Shown in pieces: positions 50,198 through 58,969 of a stretch of DNA of 64,000 nucleotides. The notes under the pieces were generated by a model, which was not told the origin of the DNA, searched no databases, and was given only the letters and a program-made list of their open reading frames with translations. The DNA lies in the NCBI RefSeq assembly GCF_033441515.1, contig NZ_JAWQJT010000004.1, positions 310,001 through 374,000 of the forward strand. Direction: 5' to 3'. A program made the position numbers and the translations under genes. Position 1 is the first letter of the stretch; every line of letters starts with the position of its first letter. Source of the stretch: Amycolatopsis solani (lineage in GTDB: Bacteria; Actinomycetota; Actinomycetes; Mycobacteriales; Pseudonocardiaceae).

Positions 50198-50919
50198 GCG
50201 AGCAGCTTCCCCGCGCTCAGCAGCTCGCCAAGGATGCTGCCGAAGCGGCCGACGTCCGGCGCTGGCGAACCCACCCGGACGTGGTCGCGCTCCAGGTCGA
50301 GCGAATCCGCACTCAGGTCGACCGGCTGTGCTGGGCCGGGATCATCCTCGGTCTGGCGTTCACGACGGCCAACGTGCAGTGGTTCGCCGCCGCAGGAGCT
50401 GCCTTCGGGTCGCTGCCCTGGCTGACAGCGTGGCTGCTGGACCCGACCGTGTGCCTGGTGCTGCTCGCGATCCTGCGAGCCGAACAGGTGACCGCCCGGT
50501 ACCAGGTCCACACCGGACGGTGGGTCCGAGCGGCGAAGTGGCTCACGCTGGCAGCTACGTACGTCATGAACACCTGGTCGTCGTGGGCGGCCGGGTCGCC
50601 GGCCGGCGTAGTCCTGCACTCGGTGCCGCCGATGGTCGTGTTCGTCGCGGCCGAGGCCGTCACCGACCTGCGCGACAAACTCACCGACGCCGTTCAGGCG
50701 GCACACGTGAACGCCGCGAACGTTCATGAACTGCCCGCGCCTACCCGTGAACGGCCTACGCGGCGGCTGTTCGCCGACTACCTCGCCGAGGCGCGTCAAG
50801 CGTGGACGCCCGACGTGAAAGTGACGCCGGCATGGGTTCGGGAAGTCACCGGGTGCTCGCGCGGGTTGTCGTCTCGGCTGGCCACCGCGCTTGCGGATGA
50901 GGTGCATCATGACCGCTGA
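50194..50919 (+). CDS. DUF2637-like membrane protein (spdB-type)
   Basis: 241 residues, ATG 50194 overlapping the previous stop. Four membrane helices (CWAGIILGLAFTTANVQWFA; WLLDPTVCLVLLAILRAEQV; LTLAATYVMNTWSSWAAGS; VVLHSVPPMVVFVAAEAVTD) with the LDPT motif of the DUF2637/Spd family. A cytoplasmic C-terminal domain resembling a winged helix (FADYLAEARQAWTPDVKVTP; CSRGLSSRLATALADE) follows. Probable role: intramycelial spread together with the translocase. Confidence 0.75.
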   Translation: MSEQLPRAQQLAKDAAEAADVRRWRTHPDVVALQVERIRTQVDRLCWAGIILGLAFTTANVQWFAAAGAAFGSLPWLTAWLLDPTVCLVLLAILRAEQVTARYQVHTGRWVRAAKWLTLAATYVMNTWSSWAAGSPAGVVLHSVPPMVVFVAAEAVTDLRDKLTDAVQAAHVNAANVHELPAPTRERPTRRLFADYLAEARQAWTPDVKVTPAWVREVTGCSRGLSSRLATALADEVHHDR

Positions 50920-53080
50920 ATCGGATGCCGAGGTCAACGGCAGCGCCAGGCTCGCACGGGTGGCTTCGGGGGACGTCGAGCACGTCGGCCCGGTGCTCGA
51001 CGGCGAGCTGATCGACGACACCCTGCCTCAGCCGCGCGCCCGGACTGTCCGACGTCGGTTCGCTCGGTGGTGGAAGCACTCGCCGCGCGTGCCGTTGTGG
51101 CTCAAGAGCAAGCCGCAAGCGATCCAGGCTGCGAAGGATGCCGTCGTCTGTGTGGTCAAGTCGCCGGTCCGGTACGTCGGCGCGGTCGTCCGCGGGATCG
51201 TGGTCGGTGTCCGGTCGTGGCGCGGGTGGGTCAAGGTCAACGACTACCGGACGGCTGCCGAGGAGTCGGAGAAGCTTGCCGACAAGTTCACAGAGATTCG
51301 TGAACTCACCTTGTTCCGCTGGAAGGTCACCGGCGCCGTGGTCGCCTTCGCGGCGTTGGTGGTCGCCGTGGTAAATCTGCTGTACGGCGCCGATCCGCTG
51401 TGGATCGGCGGTGCTGCCGCGTCGCTGGCGCTCGCGATCCTGGGCCGCCGCAAGGACGGCAGTCCGGGACGGAAGCCCGCGCTCGCGGGGCCACGCACGC
51501 TGACGTGGACGATGGACCCGCAGGTTCTCGTGCACGCGTACCGAGACGCGAAGCTGATCGGGAAAGATGAGACGCTTCGCTTGGTCGAGCGGGCGACGCG
51601 CGTTGGCGACGGATGGGCTGTCACGGTGGACTTGCCGGCCACGCGCAAGGCCGCGGACGTCGTCAAGAACCGGGATGCGCTGGCGTCCGCGCTCGCGGTC
51701 GACGAAGTTCAGCTCATCGTCGAGCGCGTGCGCGGCAACGGCGGGCACGCTGGGCGGATCTCGATGTGGGTCGCTGATGAGGACCCGTATGCCCGGCCGC
51801 CTCTCCAGACGCCGTTGCTCGGCGTGACGCGTTGGGACGCGTGGCGGGCGGTCCCATTCGGACGCGATGCACGAGACCGGCGGATCGACCTTCCACTCGT
51901 GTGGACGTCGTCGCTGATCGGCGCGATTCCTCGGCAGGGTAAGACGTTCGCTGCTCGACTCGCGGCGAGCGGGCTCATCTTGGACGCGTGGGTGCGACTC
52001 TACGTGGCGGATTTCAAGGCCGGAAAGGACTGGATCGCGGCCTCGCAGGTTGCCCACCGCTTCATGGCGGGTGACGAACCCGAGCACGTCCTGGCCCTCA
52101 TCGACTGGCTCGTCGAGCTGGTCGCCGAGGTCCAGGGCAGGTACCGGCGAATGCGGGATCTCGATGACATCGTGTGCCCGGAGTCGAAGGTGACGCCGGA
52201 GATGTCGCGGGACAAGGCCCTGAACATGCCGGTCACGGCGATCTTCATCGATGAGGTTCAGGTACCGCTCGAAGACCGCACGCCCGTTGACGTCCAAGGA
52301 AAGAAGCTTGCTGCGGGCGAGTACGTCGGCGAACTGCTGACGTGGCTCGCAAAGAAGGGGCCGGCAGCCGGGATCGTGCTTGTCCTGGCCACGCAACGAC
52401 CAGACTCGAAAACTATCCCGTCCGGGCTCCGCGCGGTGCTCGGGTCGCGGTTCGCACTCCGGGTGATGGACTGGCGCGACTCCAACATCGTGCTCGGCGA
52501 GCAGATGAACACGCGCGGATTCGACTCCTCGCGGTTGCTTGCCTCGCACAAGGGCGTCGGTGTCCTCCGTCCGGACGGCGACACGGCGGCCGGAGCCGAT
52601 GTTCTAGCAATGACGGTCCGGACGTACTACATGCCGAACGAGGACTGGCAGACCATCTGCCAGCAAGGCCGCGCGTTGCGGGAAGCCGCGGGAACCCTCA
52701 CCGGGCACGCGGCCGGACAGGACACGATGCCGACGCTCGATCATGCGGCCGTGGCGCACGCACTCGGCGCGGGCACGGCCGCGCCGCTGGCCGAGCTGCC
52801 CGAACCGCTGGCGTCGCTCGTCACCTACCTGGGTGACGACCTCGGGCCTGACGGTCGCGACTTCGTGCCGACGGCCGAGCTGCTGGAGGCGTTGGACGCT
52901 GACCGGCGGACGTTCTCCCAGCAGATGAGCGAGGTGGAGTGCCGGCCAACGCGTGACCGCGTGACCAGCGAAGACGGCGAGACGCGGCAGGTGCGCGGCT
53001 ACCTGACCGCTGATATCCGCCGAGCTGTCCAGCGTGTACGAGACGGCGGCGAACCCGCCGGGGCCGGTGATCCGTCATGA
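50909..53080 (+). CDS. traSA: FtsK/SpoIIIE-type conjugative DNA translocase
   Basis: 723 residues, start ATG 50909 (ATG 50891 would lie deeper in the upstream gene). Two N-terminal membrane helices around 130-180 (VTGAVVAFAALVVAVVNLLY; WIGGAAASLALAILG). The motor domain has Walker A GAIPRQGKTFA (about 338-346), Walker B VTAIFIDEVQV and VLVLATQRPDSKTIP. A C-terminal winged-helix-like region (FVPTAELLEALDADRRTFSQ) probably recognises the clt locus. TraSA/TraB-type pumps move double-stranded DNA between hyphae, so conjugation by this element needs no relaxase. Confidence 0.88.
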   Translation: MTAESDAEVNGSARLARVASGDVEHVGPVLDGELIDDTLPQPRARTVRRRFARWWKHSPRVPLWLKSKPQAIQAAKDAVVCVVKSPVRYVGAVVRGIVVGVRSWRGWVKVNDYRTAAEESEKLADKFTEIRELTLFRWKVTGAVVAFAALVVAVVNLLYGADPLWIGGAAASLALAILGRRKDGSPGRKPALAGPRTLTWTMDPQVLVHAYRDAKLIGKDETLRLVERATRVGDGWAVTVDLPATRKAADVVKNRDALASALAVDEVQLIVERVRGNGGHAGRISMWVADEDPYARPPLQTPLLGVTRWDAWRAVPFGRDARDRRIDLPLVWTSSLIGAIPRQGKTFAARLAASGLILDAWVRLYVADFKAGKDWIAASQVAHRFMAGDEPEHVLALIDWLVELVAEVQGRYRRMRDLDDIVCPESKVTPEMSRDKALNMPVTAIFIDEVQVPLEDRTPVDVQGKKLAAGEYVGELLTWLAKKGPAAGIVLVLATQRPDSKTIPSGLRAVLGSRFALRVMDWRDSNIVLGEQMNTRGFDSSRLLASHKGVGVLRPDGDTAAGADVLAMTVRTYYMPNEDWQTICQQGRALREAAGTLTGHAAGQDTMPTLDHAAVAHALGAGTAAPLAELPEPLASLVTYLGDDLGPDGRDFVPTAELLEALDADRRTFSQQMSEVECRPTRDRVTSEDGETRQVRGYLTADIRRAVQRVRDGGEPAGAGDPS

Positions 53081-53238
53081 GTGCACGGGTGGAAGGTCAG
53101 GCGTATCGGGTTATCCTACCTGCGGGATTGCCAGATTTGACGCCGGCGGCTGCGCGTGCGCTGCTGGCCGTGCTGATCGAACTGACCGAGGTGCCGGTGC
53201 TCGACGGACCGGCAAGGGAGGCGACCGATGCCCGCTGA
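53077..53238 (+). CDS. 53-residue element protein
   Basis: ATG 53077 overlaps the translocase stop (ATGA), and the stop at 53236-53238 overlaps the recombinase start by 11 bp. The product reads MSARVEGQAYRVILPAGLPD then LTPAAARALLAVLIELTEV. It is a small acidic-neutral protein with one helix, fully embedded in the operon, so translated by coupling. Function unknown. Confidence 0.65.
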   Translation: MSARVEGQAYRVILPAGLPDLTPAAARALLAVLIELTEVPVLDGPAREATDAR

Positions 53239-54976
53239 AATCAGCGACCCGTGGTCGAAATTAGACGAAATCCTTGGGCTGGAGGTCGCCGAGCCCGTGG
53301 ACGAAGGGATCGGCGCCTTGGCCGTCTACGGGCGGTGCTCGACGGAGGACAACCAAGACCCGGAGACCTCGCGCGGCTGGCAGTTCGGAAACGCGCGGAA
53401 GTTCGTCGAGCCGCTGGGCGGCCGGATCGTGGCCGAGTTTTTCGACATCGGGCAGTCGCGTTCTGTGCCGTGGGACCGGCGAACCGAGGCGTCGCAGTTG
53501 CTGGCCGCACTGAAGAATCCGCGTCGTGGCTGGAATGCCTTGGTCGTAGGTGAAGGTACCCGGTGTTGGTTCGGGAATCAGTTCTCGCTCATCGCGCCGC
53601 GGTTCGCTGCCTACGGCGTGGACCTCTGGGTCCCGGAACTGGGAGGGAAGTTCGATCCGCGGAACCCGTCACACAAGATGCTGATGAGCGTGCTCGGCGG
53701 CATGAGCGAATCGGAACGGCAGCACGTTCAGGCTCGCGTGCGGGCCGCAATGGACGCGCAGGTAGTCAACGAAGGACGCCACCAGGGCGGCCGGGCGCCG
53801 TACGGGTACGTCGTCGTAGACGGCGGACCGCATCCGAACCCGCGAAAGGCAGCAGAGGGATTCCGGTTGCGTCTGCTCGCCCTCGACGAGTCGGCCGCCG
53901 AGGTCGTCCGCCGCATCTTCGCCGAATACCTCGCCGGCAATGGAGACCGGGCGATTGCGAACGGGCTGAATCGCGACGGCATCCCCTGCCCGTCGGCGCG
54001 GCGGCCGGACCAGAACCGGCACCGCCTTGCCGATGGCTGGCAGGGCAGCACGGTGCGGTCGATTCTGGAGAACCCGCGTTACACAGGGTTCGCGTTCTTC
54101 GGGCGTTGGGCGCGGCAGGAAATGCTGCTTGATCCTGACGACGTCGCGGCCGGAAACGTCGTCCGGTTCCGTCGCGCCAAGCCGGATCGGGTGGTTCGCT
54201 CCCGTAAGCCTGCACATCCCGAGATCGTGTCTGTCCAGGACTTCACGCAAACGCAGTTGATGCGGCGAGCCAAAGCGGCGGGTGGTCTGCGGACCGCGCG
54301 TAAGACCGAGCGCGCAGGACGAACGGTCAAGCACGCGTACCTGTTCCGTGGGCTTATTCGGTGTACTGCCTGCGGACGGAAGATGGAAGGCAGCCCGCGG
54401 AAGCACGGCATGTACTACCGCTGCCCGGCCCGGACGCTCACGCCAGGTTCGCCAGCCTTGCTCACGCATCCGCCGACGATCTATCTCAAGGAAGAGCCGC
54501 TGCGGGACGCTTTGAACGAGTGGATCGGCGGCCTGTTCGACCGGCAGAACATCGCACGGACCGTCGAGCAACTGGTCCAAGCTCAGCCGACACCGAAGAC
54601 GGCGGATGATGGCGCCGCACGGAAGCTACTGGAGGATGCGGAAGCGAGGCTGCAGCGGTTCCAGAACGCCATCTCCGCGGGCGTGGACCCGTCAGCAGTC
54701 GTCGAGGGCATCAACCGGGCGCAAGCCGATCGTGCGGCCGCTCAGGCGGAACTGATGGCGGCCAACGAACCTGCCGGGCTCGGCGAGGCTGAGGTCTACG
54801 CGATGATCGACTCGCTCGGCAACATCGGAGCGGCGCTGGCCGACGGCCAGCCGGGCCGGCTGGCTCAGCTCTACCGGGACTTGCGGCTTGACCTGCGGTT
54901 CGACCACGAAAAAGAGACCGTCGATGTGACGGCCTCTCCGCGGGTGAATAATGCGTGTGTCCGAGGGGGGACTTGA
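53228..54976 (+). CDS. int: large serine recombinase (integrase)
   Basis: 582 residues. Resolvase catalytic domain with nucleophile Ser38 in YGRCSTEDNQDPETSR, catalytic Arg residues in SRSVPWDRRTEA and in LGGMSESERQHVQARVRAAM. A recombinase domain follows (GGRAPYGYVVVDGG; AEVVRRIFAEYLAGNGDRAI; LENPRYTGFAFFGRWAR), then a zinc ribbon (CTACGRKMEGSPRKHGMYYR, then C) and a C-terminal coiled coil. The catalytic Ser is about 25 residues deeper than usual because of an N-terminal extension. Its last six codons overlap the 3' end of tRNA-Leu on the other strand, which therefore probably is the attachment site. Confidence 0.9.
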   Translation: MPAEISDPWSKLDEILGLEVAEPVDEGIGALAVYGRCSTEDNQDPETSRGWQFGNARKFVEPLGGRIVAEFFDIGQSRSVPWDRRTEASQLLAALKNPRRGWNALVVGEGTRCWFGNQFSLIAPRFAAYGVDLWVPELGGKFDPRNPSHKMLMSVLGGMSESERQHVQARVRAAMDAQVVNEGRHQGGRAPYGYVVVDGGPHPNPRKAAEGFRLRLLALDESAAEVVRRIFAEYLAGNGDRAIANGLNRDGIPCPSARRPDQNRHRLADGWQGSTVRSILENPRYTGFAFFGRWARQEMLLDPDDVAAGNVVRFRRAKPDRVVRSRKPAHPEIVSVQDFTQTQLMRRAKAAGGLRTARKTERAGRTVKHAYLFRGLIRCTACGRKMEGSPRKHGMYYRCPARTLTPGSPALLTHPPTIYLKEEPLRDALNEWIGGLFDRQNIARTVEQLVQAQPTPKTADDGAARKLLEDAEARLQRFQNAISAGVDPSAVVEGINRAQADRAAAQAELMAANEPAGLGEAEVYAMIDSLGNIGAALADGQPGRLAQLYRDLRLDLRFDHEKETVDVTASPRVNNACVRGGT

Positions 54977-55041
54977 ACCCCCACGCCCGTTAAGGGCACT
55001 AGCACCTCAAGCTAGCGCGTCTGCCATTCCGCCACTCGGAC
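54958..55041 (-). tRNA. tRNA-Leu (anticodon GAG)
   Basis: The reverse strand begins GTCCGAGTGGCGGAATGGCA and ends with CTCGGAC plus discriminator A. The acceptor stem GTCCGAG/CTCGGAC is perfect. The anticodon arm is CTAGC-TTGAGGT-GCTAG, with anticodon GAG. A long variable arm (TGCCCTTAACGGGCG) is typical for leucine tRNAs. The T arm is GGGGG-TTCAAGT-CCCCC. CCA is not encoded. The serine recombinase gene ends inside it. Confidence 0.95.
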
Positions 55042-55132
55042 CTGCTGAAGAAAGAGTATACGGCCACCCCGCCCCCTCGTTCAGGGGGGTGCACATCCAC
55101 CGCCACTCCCCCTCTGGCAAGATCACCAGGTT

Positions 55133-56815
55133 TCACGACACCTGCATCGATTCAGCGCGCTGGCCCAGGGCGAACATCAGCAGCGGCTCCTCGTACCGGT
55201 ACCGGTCGGCCCCGAACGGCTCCAGCAAGTGGGCGTCCACCAGGGACTCCAGCAGCACCGCCGTATCCGGCAACGGCAGGTTCAACGCCGAGGCCGCCGC
55301 CGGGATCGAGATCGGGGTTGGGGAGGCCAGCAGGCTGAACGCCCTTGCCTGGGCCGGGGTCAGGCCGGCCAGCACCGACTCGTACGGCTTCTCGATCGCC
55401 CAGCACTCCGGGGGTGTCACCGGGGCTCCGGGGGCCGGGCGGCCCAGTCGCACCAATGCCTCCGGGATCGACCACGCCGGGCGGGCGGCCAGTCTTGCTC
55501 CCACCGCCTGGATCACCTGGGGGAAGCCCGCCGTCCGGGCCGCCAGTTTGCGGGACGCTGCTGGGTCCTGGGCGACACGCGCAGGGCCGATCAAGCGCGA
55601 GAGCAGGGACAACGACTCCTCCGTACCCAAGCCGCCCAGTTTGGTCCAGTGGGCGTGGGACAGGCCGTACAGGCGACGGCGGGCTGTGATGAGCACCGCG
55701 GGGCCTGCTGGGCCTGGGATGAGGGGGTTGAGCTCCTCCTCGCCTCGCGCGTCGTCCAGGACCACCAAAATCCGCAGACCTGTTGTCCTCGCTCGCCACA
55801 GGGCCGCGCGCTCGCTGGACGACGGCGGCATCGCCTTCACGCCGATGCCGCGCAGCAGCTCCGCCAACGGATCCGGGGATGCCGACAGGTCCACGAACAG
55901 GCGGCCGTCCGGGAAGTCGGCTGCCACCTGGTGGGCCGCGTGGACCGCCAACGTCGTCTTGCCGATCGCGGCCAGGCCCTCGATGCCGAGGACCGGGACC
56001 GAGGACGGTGACGGCTTCAGGGCCTCGATCAGCGTCGCGAGCTCCGACGTGCGGCCGGTGAACTCCGGGAGTTGCGGGGGCAGCTGGGATGGGCCGGGGA
56101 GCTGGACCGCCGTCAGCGAAGGGTCCGCCGCCAGGATGCGGCGCTGCATCTCCTTCAGCTGCGGCCCGGGGTACAGGCCCAGCTCCGACTCCAGGAGCTG
56201 CTGCGTGCGCGTGAACACCGCCAGCGCCTCCGCCTGGCGACCCGCGCGGTACAGCGCCAGCATCTGCAGCTCGCGGGGGCGCTCGCGCAACGGCTGCTCC
56301 GCTATGAGATCAGCCAGGTCCGCTGCCGCCTCCGCGTGCCTGCCCTCGGCGATGTCCGCTGCCGCCAGGTCTTCGCGGGCCGTCAGGCGCAGCTCTGCCA
56401 GGCGGACGCGCTCCGCTTCCGCGTAGTCGCCGTTCAGGCCGGACAGCGGGGTTCCTTGCCAGAGGGCCAAAGCCTCGCGCAAGGCCGACGCCGGTGCGCC
56501 CGCGCGGGCGGACGCCAGCAAGCGCTGGAACTCCTTCGAATCCAGGGCCGGCGCGCGGAGTGCGTAGCCGCCGGCTGAGGACTCGATCGGGACTCCCGCG
56601 TGGCGCAGGCGGGACACGTAGGAGCGGACCATGCCGATCGCCGCGCGGGGCTCGGCGCCGCTCCAGAGGGCCGAGACCAGCTGGGATGGGGACAACGGGG
56701 TTCCATCCTGCAAGAGCAGTACCGCCAGGGCCGCCCGTTGCTGGGGTGGGCCCAGCTCGATCTCGACGTCGTCCTGCCACGCTCGGACCGGGCCCAGCAG
56801 CTCGTAGCGCATCAC
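55133..56815 (-). CDS. SARP/AfsR-type regulator with NB-ARC domain
   Basis: 560 residues. The winged-helix SARP DNA-binding domain is about 1-95 (YELLGPVRAWQDDVEIELGP; QRAALAVLLLQDG; GMVRSYVSRLRHAGVPIE), the bacterial transcriptional activation domain about 95-240 (EALALWQGTPLSGLNGDYAE; RPRELQMLALYRAGRQAEAL). An NB-ARC ATPase follows with a degenerate Walker A GLAAIGKTT and Walker B LRILVVLDDARG. No long TPR tail is present, so it is shorter than AfsR. SARPs activate secondary-metabolite clusters by binding heptamer repeats. Start ATG 56815 or 56812. It is the first chromosomal gene right of the element. Confidence 0.88.
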   Translation of the reverse strand: MMRYELLGPVRAWQDDVEIELGPPQQRAALAVLLLQDGTPLSPSQLVSALWSGAEPRAAIGMVRSYVSRLRHAGVPIESSAGGYALRAPALDSKEFQRLLASARAGAPASALREALALWQGTPLSGLNGDYAEAERVRLAELRLTAREDLAAADIAEGRHAEAAADLADLIAEQPLRERPRELQMLALYRAGRQAEALAVFTRTQQLLESELGLYPGPQLKEMQRRILAADPSLTAVQLPGPSQLPPQLPEFTGRTSELATLIEALKPSPSSVPVLGIEGLAAIGKTTLAVHAAHQVAADFPDGRLFVDLSASPDPLAELLRGIGVKAMPPSSSERAALWRARTTGLRILVVLDDARGEEELNPLIPGPAGPAVLITARRRLYGLSHAHWTKLGGLGTEESLSLLSRLIGPARVAQDPAASRKLAARTAGFPQVIQAVGARLAARPAWSIPEALVRLGRPAPGAPVTPPECWAIEKPYESVLAGLTPAQARAFSLLASPTPISIPAAASALNLPLPDTAVLLESLVDAHLLEPFGADRYRYEEPLLMFALGQRAESMQVS

Positions 56816-56851
56816 GCCGGGTGAACCCGTGGCGACGGAACGGTATTCCCG

Positions 56852-57871
56852 TCAGGCCGCGCGCGACGGCGTCCGCAGGGCCGGGACCACCTCCGCGCCC
56901 AGCAGGTCGATCTGGTCCAGCGCCGCCGCGTGGGGCAGGCCCATGCCGTCGATGTTGAACAGCTGACGCCGATAATCCCCGAAGTCCTCGCGGAAGCGCA
57001 TGGTCCGGTCGATGACCTGCTGCGGGCTGCCCACGGCCAGGGGTGTCTGGGCCATCGTCTCCTCGAGCGACGGACCGTGGCCGTAGATCGGCGAGTGGTC
57101 GAAGTACGGGCGGAACTCCGCGATCGCGTCCTGGGAGCGGCGGCGCATGAACACCTGGCCGCCGAGGCCGACGATCGCCCGCTCGGCCGGGCCGTGGCCG
57201 TGGTGCTCGAAGCGCTCGCGGTAGAACGAGACCATCCGCTTGGTGTGGTCGACCGGCCAGAAGATGTTGTTGTGGAAGAAACCGTCGCCGTAGAACGCGG
57301 CCTGCTCGGCGATCTGCGGACTCCGGATCGACCCGTGCCAGACGAACGGCGGGACACCGTCGAGCGGGCGCGGGGTCGACGTGAAGCCCTGCAACGGCGT
57401 CCGGAACCGCCCCGACCAGTCCACCACCTCCTCGCGCCACAGCCGCCGCAGCAGCGCGTAGTTCTCCACGGCCAGTGCGATGCCGTCGCGGATGTCCTTG
57501 CCGAACCACGGGTACACCGGGCCGGTGTTGCCGCGGCCGAGCATCAGGTCGAGGCGCCCGTCGGCGAGGTGCTGCAGCATCGCGTAGTCCTCGGCGATCT
57601 TGACCGGGTCGTTCGTGGTGATCAGCGTCGTCGACGTCGACAGCTTGATCCGGCTGGTGCGCGCCGCGATGAAGCCGAGCAGCGTGGTCGGCGACGACGG
57701 CACGAACGGCGGGTTGTGGTGCTCCCCCGTCGCGTAGACGTCGAGGCCGGCTTCCTCGGCGCGGACGGCCAGCTCGACCATCCGCTTGATCCGCTCGTGC
57801 TCGGTCGGCGCGCGGCCGGTCGCGGGGTCGGGGGCGATGTCCCCGACCCCGAAGATCCCGAACTCCATCAC
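56852..57871 (-). CDS. LLM-class flavin-dependent oxidoreductase
   Basis: 339 residues, bacterial-luciferase-like TIM barrel. EFGIFGVGDIAPDPATGRAP at the start, AEEAGLDVYATGEHHNPPFV, LSTSTTLITTNDPVKIAEDY, GRLDLMLGRGNTGPVYPWFG and a C-terminal NIDGMGLPHAAALDQIDLLG are all typical of the CE1758/Nemy group of FMN-dependent monooxygenases. Start ATG 57871 overlaps the stop of the NmrA gene (ATGA), so the two form a redox operon of unknown substrate. Confidence 0.88.
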   Translation of the reverse strand: MMEFGIFGVGDIAPDPATGRAPTEHERIKRMVELAVRAEEAGLDVYATGEHHNPPFVPSSPTTLLGFIAARTSRIKLSTSTTLITTNDPVKIAEDYAMLQHLADGRLDLMLGRGNTGPVYPWFGKDIRDGIALAVENYALLRRLWREEVVDWSGRFRTPLQGFTSTPRPLDGVPPFVWHGSIRSPQIAEQAAFYGDGFFHNNIFWPVDHTKRMVSFYRERFEHHGHGPAERAIVGLGGQVFMRRRSQDAIAEFRPYFDHSPIYGHGPSLEETMAQTPLAVGSPQQVIDRTMRFREDFGDYRRQLFNIDGMGLPHAAALDQIDLLGAEVVPALRTPSRAA

Positions 57872-58812
57872 AGCTCTCCGAAGGCGTCGCGGTGGCCGGC
57901 GAGCCAGGTCGCGAAGTCCTGCAGCCGCGGGTTCAGCCGCCGCACCGCCTCGGGGTCGCGGGCGCCGGCGAACACGTTCTCGTGCTCGGCGTAGTAGAAG
58001 AACATGTTCGCCAGGTCGTCGGCGCCCGGAGCGCCCGAAGCCCGCAGGTCTTCGACGGCCATCGGCCGGTAGGCCACGTCGGTGCCGAGCTGCTTCGCGA
58101 ACGCCGCCGCGTACTCCTCGCCGGTCAGGTTCTCGCCGGAGATGCTGATCGTCTCCCCCGCGAGCTCCGGGCCGCGGGCGAAGACGCCGAACGCCGTCCG
58201 GCCGATGTCCTCGGCCGCGATGCCCGGCAGCCGGCCGCCGGCCATCGGCAGGTGCAGCGCGACGACGCCGTCGGGGTCGCGGACCGGCCGGAAGAAGTCC
58301 GTGAAGGCCTCGAAGTAGAACGTCGTCGAGAGGAACGTCGTGGGCACGCCCGCTTCGACGAAGAACGCTTCGGCCTCGGCCTTGCTGTCGAAGTGCGGGA
58401 CCTTGTACCGCCCGTGCAGCGTCGGCGTGCGGTCCTCGTCACGCAGGTGCGGCCGGGTGTCGGGCAGGGTCGACCAGATCACGTGCCGCAGCCCGGACGC
58501 CTTCGCGGCCGCGGCCATCGCGCGGGCCTGCTGCTGTTCGCGCTCCACGGAGTTGTACTCCCAGAACGCGGTGACGAGGTAAGCCCCGTACGCGCCTTCG
58601 AACGCCTTCACCAGGTTCGCTTCGTCGTCGAGATCGGCGGCGACGACTTCGGCTCCGCGCGCGGCGAGCGCCCGTGCGGCGTCGGAGTCCGGGTTGCGGG
58701 TGAGCGCGCGCAGCGCGAACCGCTGCTCCGGGTCGTCGAGGATGGCGCGGGCCAGGCCGCCACCCTGCTGCCCGGTCGCGCCGACGACGGCGATGATCTT
58801 CTTCCCGGTCAT
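57868..58812 (-). CDS. NmrA/HSCARG-like NAD(P)-binding protein
   Basis: 314 residues, atypical SDR. The NAD(P)-binding loop is AVVGATGQQGGGLARAIL (GATGxxGxG), with ADLDDEANLVKAFEGAYGAY and VIWSTLPDTRPH. It lacks the SDR YxxxK pair, as in NmrA/HSCARG redox sensors. The start ATG 58812 follows AGGAGG. It precedes and is coupled to the LLM flavoenzyme. It could act as a reductase of a quinone-like substrate or as a redox-sensing regulator. Confidence 0.88.
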   Translation of the reverse strand: MTGKKIIAVVGATGQQGGGLARAILDDPEQRFALRALTRNPDSDAARALAARGAEVVAADLDDEANLVKAFEGAYGAYLVTAFWEYNSVEREQQQARAMAAAAKASGLRHVIWSTLPDTRPHLRDEDRTPTLHGRYKVPHFDSKAEAEAFFVEAGVPTTFLSTTFYFEAFTDFFRPVRDPDGVVALHLPMAGGRLPGIAAEDIGRTAFGVFARGPELAGETISISGENLTGEEYAAAFAKQLGTDVAYRPMAVEDLRASGAPGADDLANMFFYYAEHENVFAGARDPEAVRRLNPRLQDFATWLAGHRDAFGEL

Positions 58813-58969
58813 CGGAAACCTCCTGGGATCCCGGCCGGCTGATCCGGCCACGACCCCAGGGAACTCTCCCGGCGTCACCGTCTCGTGCACGCGGCGTGCA
58901 CGCGGTTTACAAGGCCGCCGCGGCTTCCTAGGATTCGCCGGTCGGGCCGCAGAACGGGAGGTTCCGGGT

